Source of the DNA: Anaerolineales bacterium
Lineage (GTDB): Bacteria > Chloroflexota > Anaerolineae > Anaerolineales > DRMV01
Assembly: GCA_027044735.1 (NCBI GenBank)
Contig: JALUBW010000059.1
Coordinates: 1 to 5,135 of the forward strand
DNA: 5,135 nucleotides
Reading direction: 5' to 3'
Part shown: positions 5,103 through 5,135 of the stretch, in pieces
How the letters are laid out: every line of letters starts with the position of its first letter
How positions within the stretch are numbered: the stretch's first letter is position 1
Translations under genes and position numbers: made by a program
Notes under the pieces: generated by a model
Databases searched by the model: none
The model's input: only the letters and a program-made list of their open reading frames with translations
What the model was told of the DNA's origin: nothing

Positions 5103-5132
5103 AATCGGTGTAAATCTGTGTCAATCGGTGGA
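5103..5132 (+). repeat. Three tandem 10-bp units forming the right end of the element
   Basis: AATCGGTGTA (5103-5112), AATCTGTGTC (5113-5122) and AATCGGTGGA (5123-5132) are three copies of an AATCKGTG-type unit in exact 10-bp phase. A related AATCTGCGG lies 21 bp upstream (5082-5090). The right terminal inverted repeat (5112-5131) is the outer part of this array. Confidence 0.8.
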
Positions 5133-5135
5133 TGG

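Larger units (their letters stand above)
4884..5132. repeat. Palindromic MITE/REP-like intergenic element with terminal inverted repeats
   Basis: The roughly 300 bases after the PHP gene have no credible coding sequence. About 245 of them form a structured element: imperfect terminal inverted repeats (4887-4906 and 5112-5131, 17 of 20 matching), a second inverted pair nested at the right (4884-4895 with 5082-5093, 11 of 12 matching), four hairpins (4912-4931, 4936-4963, 4971-4991, 5003-5024), and a segment without evident structure (about 5025-5081). There is no transposase, so the element would be non-autonomous. The A-C-T-G-A-A-G-T and AATCTGTG words recall intergenic repeats I have seen in Chloroflexota and other environmental bacteria; this is recollection, not a search. 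The window ends four bases after the right repeat, so a target-site duplication cannot be judged. Confidence 0.7.

Noticed and set aside
4909..5124. 71-residue open frame on the - strand across the intergenic element
   Set aside because: It runs through the hairpins and inverted repeats, has no ribosome binding site that stands out, and its N-terminus is just translation of the AATCTGTG-type repeat. It has the look of a repeat-derived spurious ORF.

Overview
The window looks like ordinary chromosomal DNA from a free-living bacterium of moderate GC content, most probably a member of the Chloroflexota (Anaerolineae-like). The basis is the style of the LCP protein (a C-G-G-P stretch before the domain, then an L-A-D-V-I-R motif), the divisome-type protein ending in W-W-x-L-F-F-G, and a palindromic intergenic repeat. 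These resemblances are from memory and were not searched, so the assignment is tentative.

Layout: (1) 1-170, a single-gene tRNA unit: a strong sigma70-like promoter, tRNA-Leu(CAG), and a textbook intrinsic terminator. (2) 171-1772, a two-gene cell-envelope operon on the + strand: a membrane-anchored LytR-CpsA-Psr (LCP) protein followed after 9 bp by a small FtsB/DivIC-like protein, closed by a hairpin that can work in both directions. (3) 1793-3664 on the - strand, an AMP-forming acyl-CoA synthetase with a strong promoter and Shine-Dalgarno, convergent with the envelope operon. (4) 3697-4838 on the + strand, a PHP-domain metallohydrolase with a C-terminal beta-rich domain (CehA/McbA-like), divergent from the synthetase. 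Its best start is the GTG at 3750. (5) 4839-5135 holds no credible gene. It contains a compact palindromic element of about 245 bp with imperfect terminal inverted repeats, four internal hairpins and 10-bp-phased AATCKGYG units. It looks like a non-autonomous, MITE-like or REP-like interspersed repeat.

How the parts work together: the LCP and FtsB-like proteins both act at the outer face of the membrane (attachment of glycopolymers to the wall, and septum assembly) and are probably co-transcribed. The synthetase activates a carboxylic acid to its CoA thioester. The PHP protein is a probable metal-dependent phosphoesterase or hydrolase of unknown substrate. The last two share an intergenic region but no obvious pathway.

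I see no defence system, CRISPR array, prophage or biosynthetic cluster. The most unusual material is the repeat element at the right end, in particular two mirrored hairpins that keep their pairing through compensatory changes. Next is a shared extended -10 motif, GGTAWAATA, in all three + strand promoters.
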